A model generated the notes under the pieces. The model searched no databases, was not told the DNA's origin, and worked only from the letters and a program-made list of their open reading frames with translations. From Phyllobacterium sp. T1293 (GTDB lineage: Bacteria > Pseudomonadota > Alphaproteobacteria > Rhizobiales > Rhizobiaceae), in NCBI RefSeq assembly GCF_020731415.2, contig NZ_CP088276.1, positions 186,001 to 250,000 of the forward strand: a DNA stretch of 64,000 nucleotides, read 5' to 3'. Below, in pieces: positions 63,475-64,000 of the stretch (positions are counted from its first letter, which is position 1; each line of letters starts with the position of its first letter). Made by a program: the position numbers and the translations under genes.

Positions 63475-64000
63475 TTTGTGCTCCTGCCCTGCAAGCGGAT
63501 ACGCGGATCAAGGAAGGCCAGTGCAATATCGGATATGAGCACGCCAATAACGGTCAGAAACGCCAAAAACATCAGGAACGATCCAGCCAGATACATATCC
63601 TGACTTTGCAATGCCTTGATCAGCATCGGTCCTGTTGTCTCCAATGAAAGCACAATTGCAGTGATTTCAGCGCCCGATATAATGGCGGGCAGGATCGAAC
63701 CGATATCAGCAACGAAAAAGTTCAGTGCCATACGCAAGGGGTATTTGACCAGTGTTCGGAAGGGGTGCAGACCCTTGGCCCTCGCGGTCATGACATATTG
63801 CTTCTGCAATTCATCGAGCAGATTGGCGCGCAAGCGTCGGATCATGCCTGCTGTGCCCGCCGTGCCGACGATAATGACCGGAATCCACAGATGGGAGAGG
63901 ATGGACCTTGCCTTTTCCCAGCTCATGGGTTCGCTCAGATATTTCTGGTCCATCAGGTGGCCAATGGATGTGCCAAACCAGATATTGGCAAAATACATCA
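63471..64000 (-). CDS. Peptide ABC transporter permease, DppB-like, partial
   Basis: Only the C-terminal part, about 175 residues, is in the window; the frame is open to the edge. It shows the EAA loop and core (YVMTARAKGLHPFRTLVKYPLR, IISGAEITAIVLSLETTGPM) of DppB/YejB-type permeases. It is the upstream partner of the DppC/YejE-like protein. Confidence 0.85.
   Translation of the reverse strand, partial: MYFANIWFGTSIGHLMDQKYLSEPMSWEKARSILSHLWIPVIIVGTAGTAGMIRRLRANLLDELQKQYVMTARAKGLHPFRTLVKYPLRMALNFFVADIGSILPAIISGAEITAIVLSLETTGPMLIKALQSQDMYLAGSFLMFLAFLTVIGVLISDIALAFLDPRIRLQGRSTK

Overview
The window looks like chromosomal DNA of an alphaproteobacterium of the order Hyphomicrobiales (Rhizobiales), most like the Brucella/Ochrobactrum or Phyllobacterium group. 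The reasons are a moderately GC-rich composition, frequent GTG and TTG starts with ATGA/GTGA/TTGA overlaps, an Agrobacterium-type imp (type VI secretion) gene set with a TagF-PppA fusion and two TssC paralogues, a PmtA-type phospholipid methyltransferase, and a Ku/LigD/Ku repair locus. The genus is inference. Genes fill almost the whole window: no gene-free stretch exceeds about 300 bases, and no rRNA, tRNA, CRISPR array, insertion sequence or prophage gene was seen.

Bases 1-6367 hold phosphonate use: the end of phosphonoacetate hydrolase, phosphonoacetaldehyde dehydrogenase, and an ABC importer (binding protein, ATPase, fused double permease) of the 2-aminoethylphosphonate type. A strong hairpin separates the binding protein from the ATPase. 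A MarR-GNAT fusion, a doubtful small ORF and a DUF3592 membrane protein follow.

Bases 8291-41651 are a type VI secretion island. Core genes lie on the minus strand in two main blocks: tssA-B-C1-C2-tagJ-E-F-G (37456 down to 28537) and tagH-tssJ-K-L-M-tagF/pppA (20061 down to 10302). Plus-strand modules sit between and around them: a LysM protein with a zincin-like protein, a caspase-like protein with an M23/lytic-transglycosylase fusion, a DUF1036 protein with PP2C phosphatase PppA and kinase PpkA, and clpV-hcp with an OmpA-like protein. A second FHA protein is on the minus strand at 24061-25158. TssA to TssH, TssJ to TssM and Hcp are recognisable, but no VgrG or PAAR gene is present. tssK is split by an apparent one-base loss in a C run, so the system is either damaged here or the sequence has an error. 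The kinase, phosphatase and FHA genes suggest control by threonine phosphorylation. The PP2C half of the TagF fusion looks degenerate, while the separate PppA looks intact.

Bases 41898-52400 are mostly housekeeping and stress genes: a class III adenylate cyclase with a duplicated membrane module, msrB-msrA, a DUF922 protease-like protein, a PmtA-like methyltransferase, an SDR/TetR pair with two matching operators, zwf followed by a PPi-type phosphofructokinase, a SixA-like phosphatase and a phytase-like esterase.

Bases 52663-58538 hold a CYTH-CHAD protein and the NHEJ set ku-ligD with a second ku facing it. Bases 58604-62197 are a three-gene glycosyltransferase operon. The window ends in two dipeptide/oligopeptide ABC permease genes, the last one cut by the edge.
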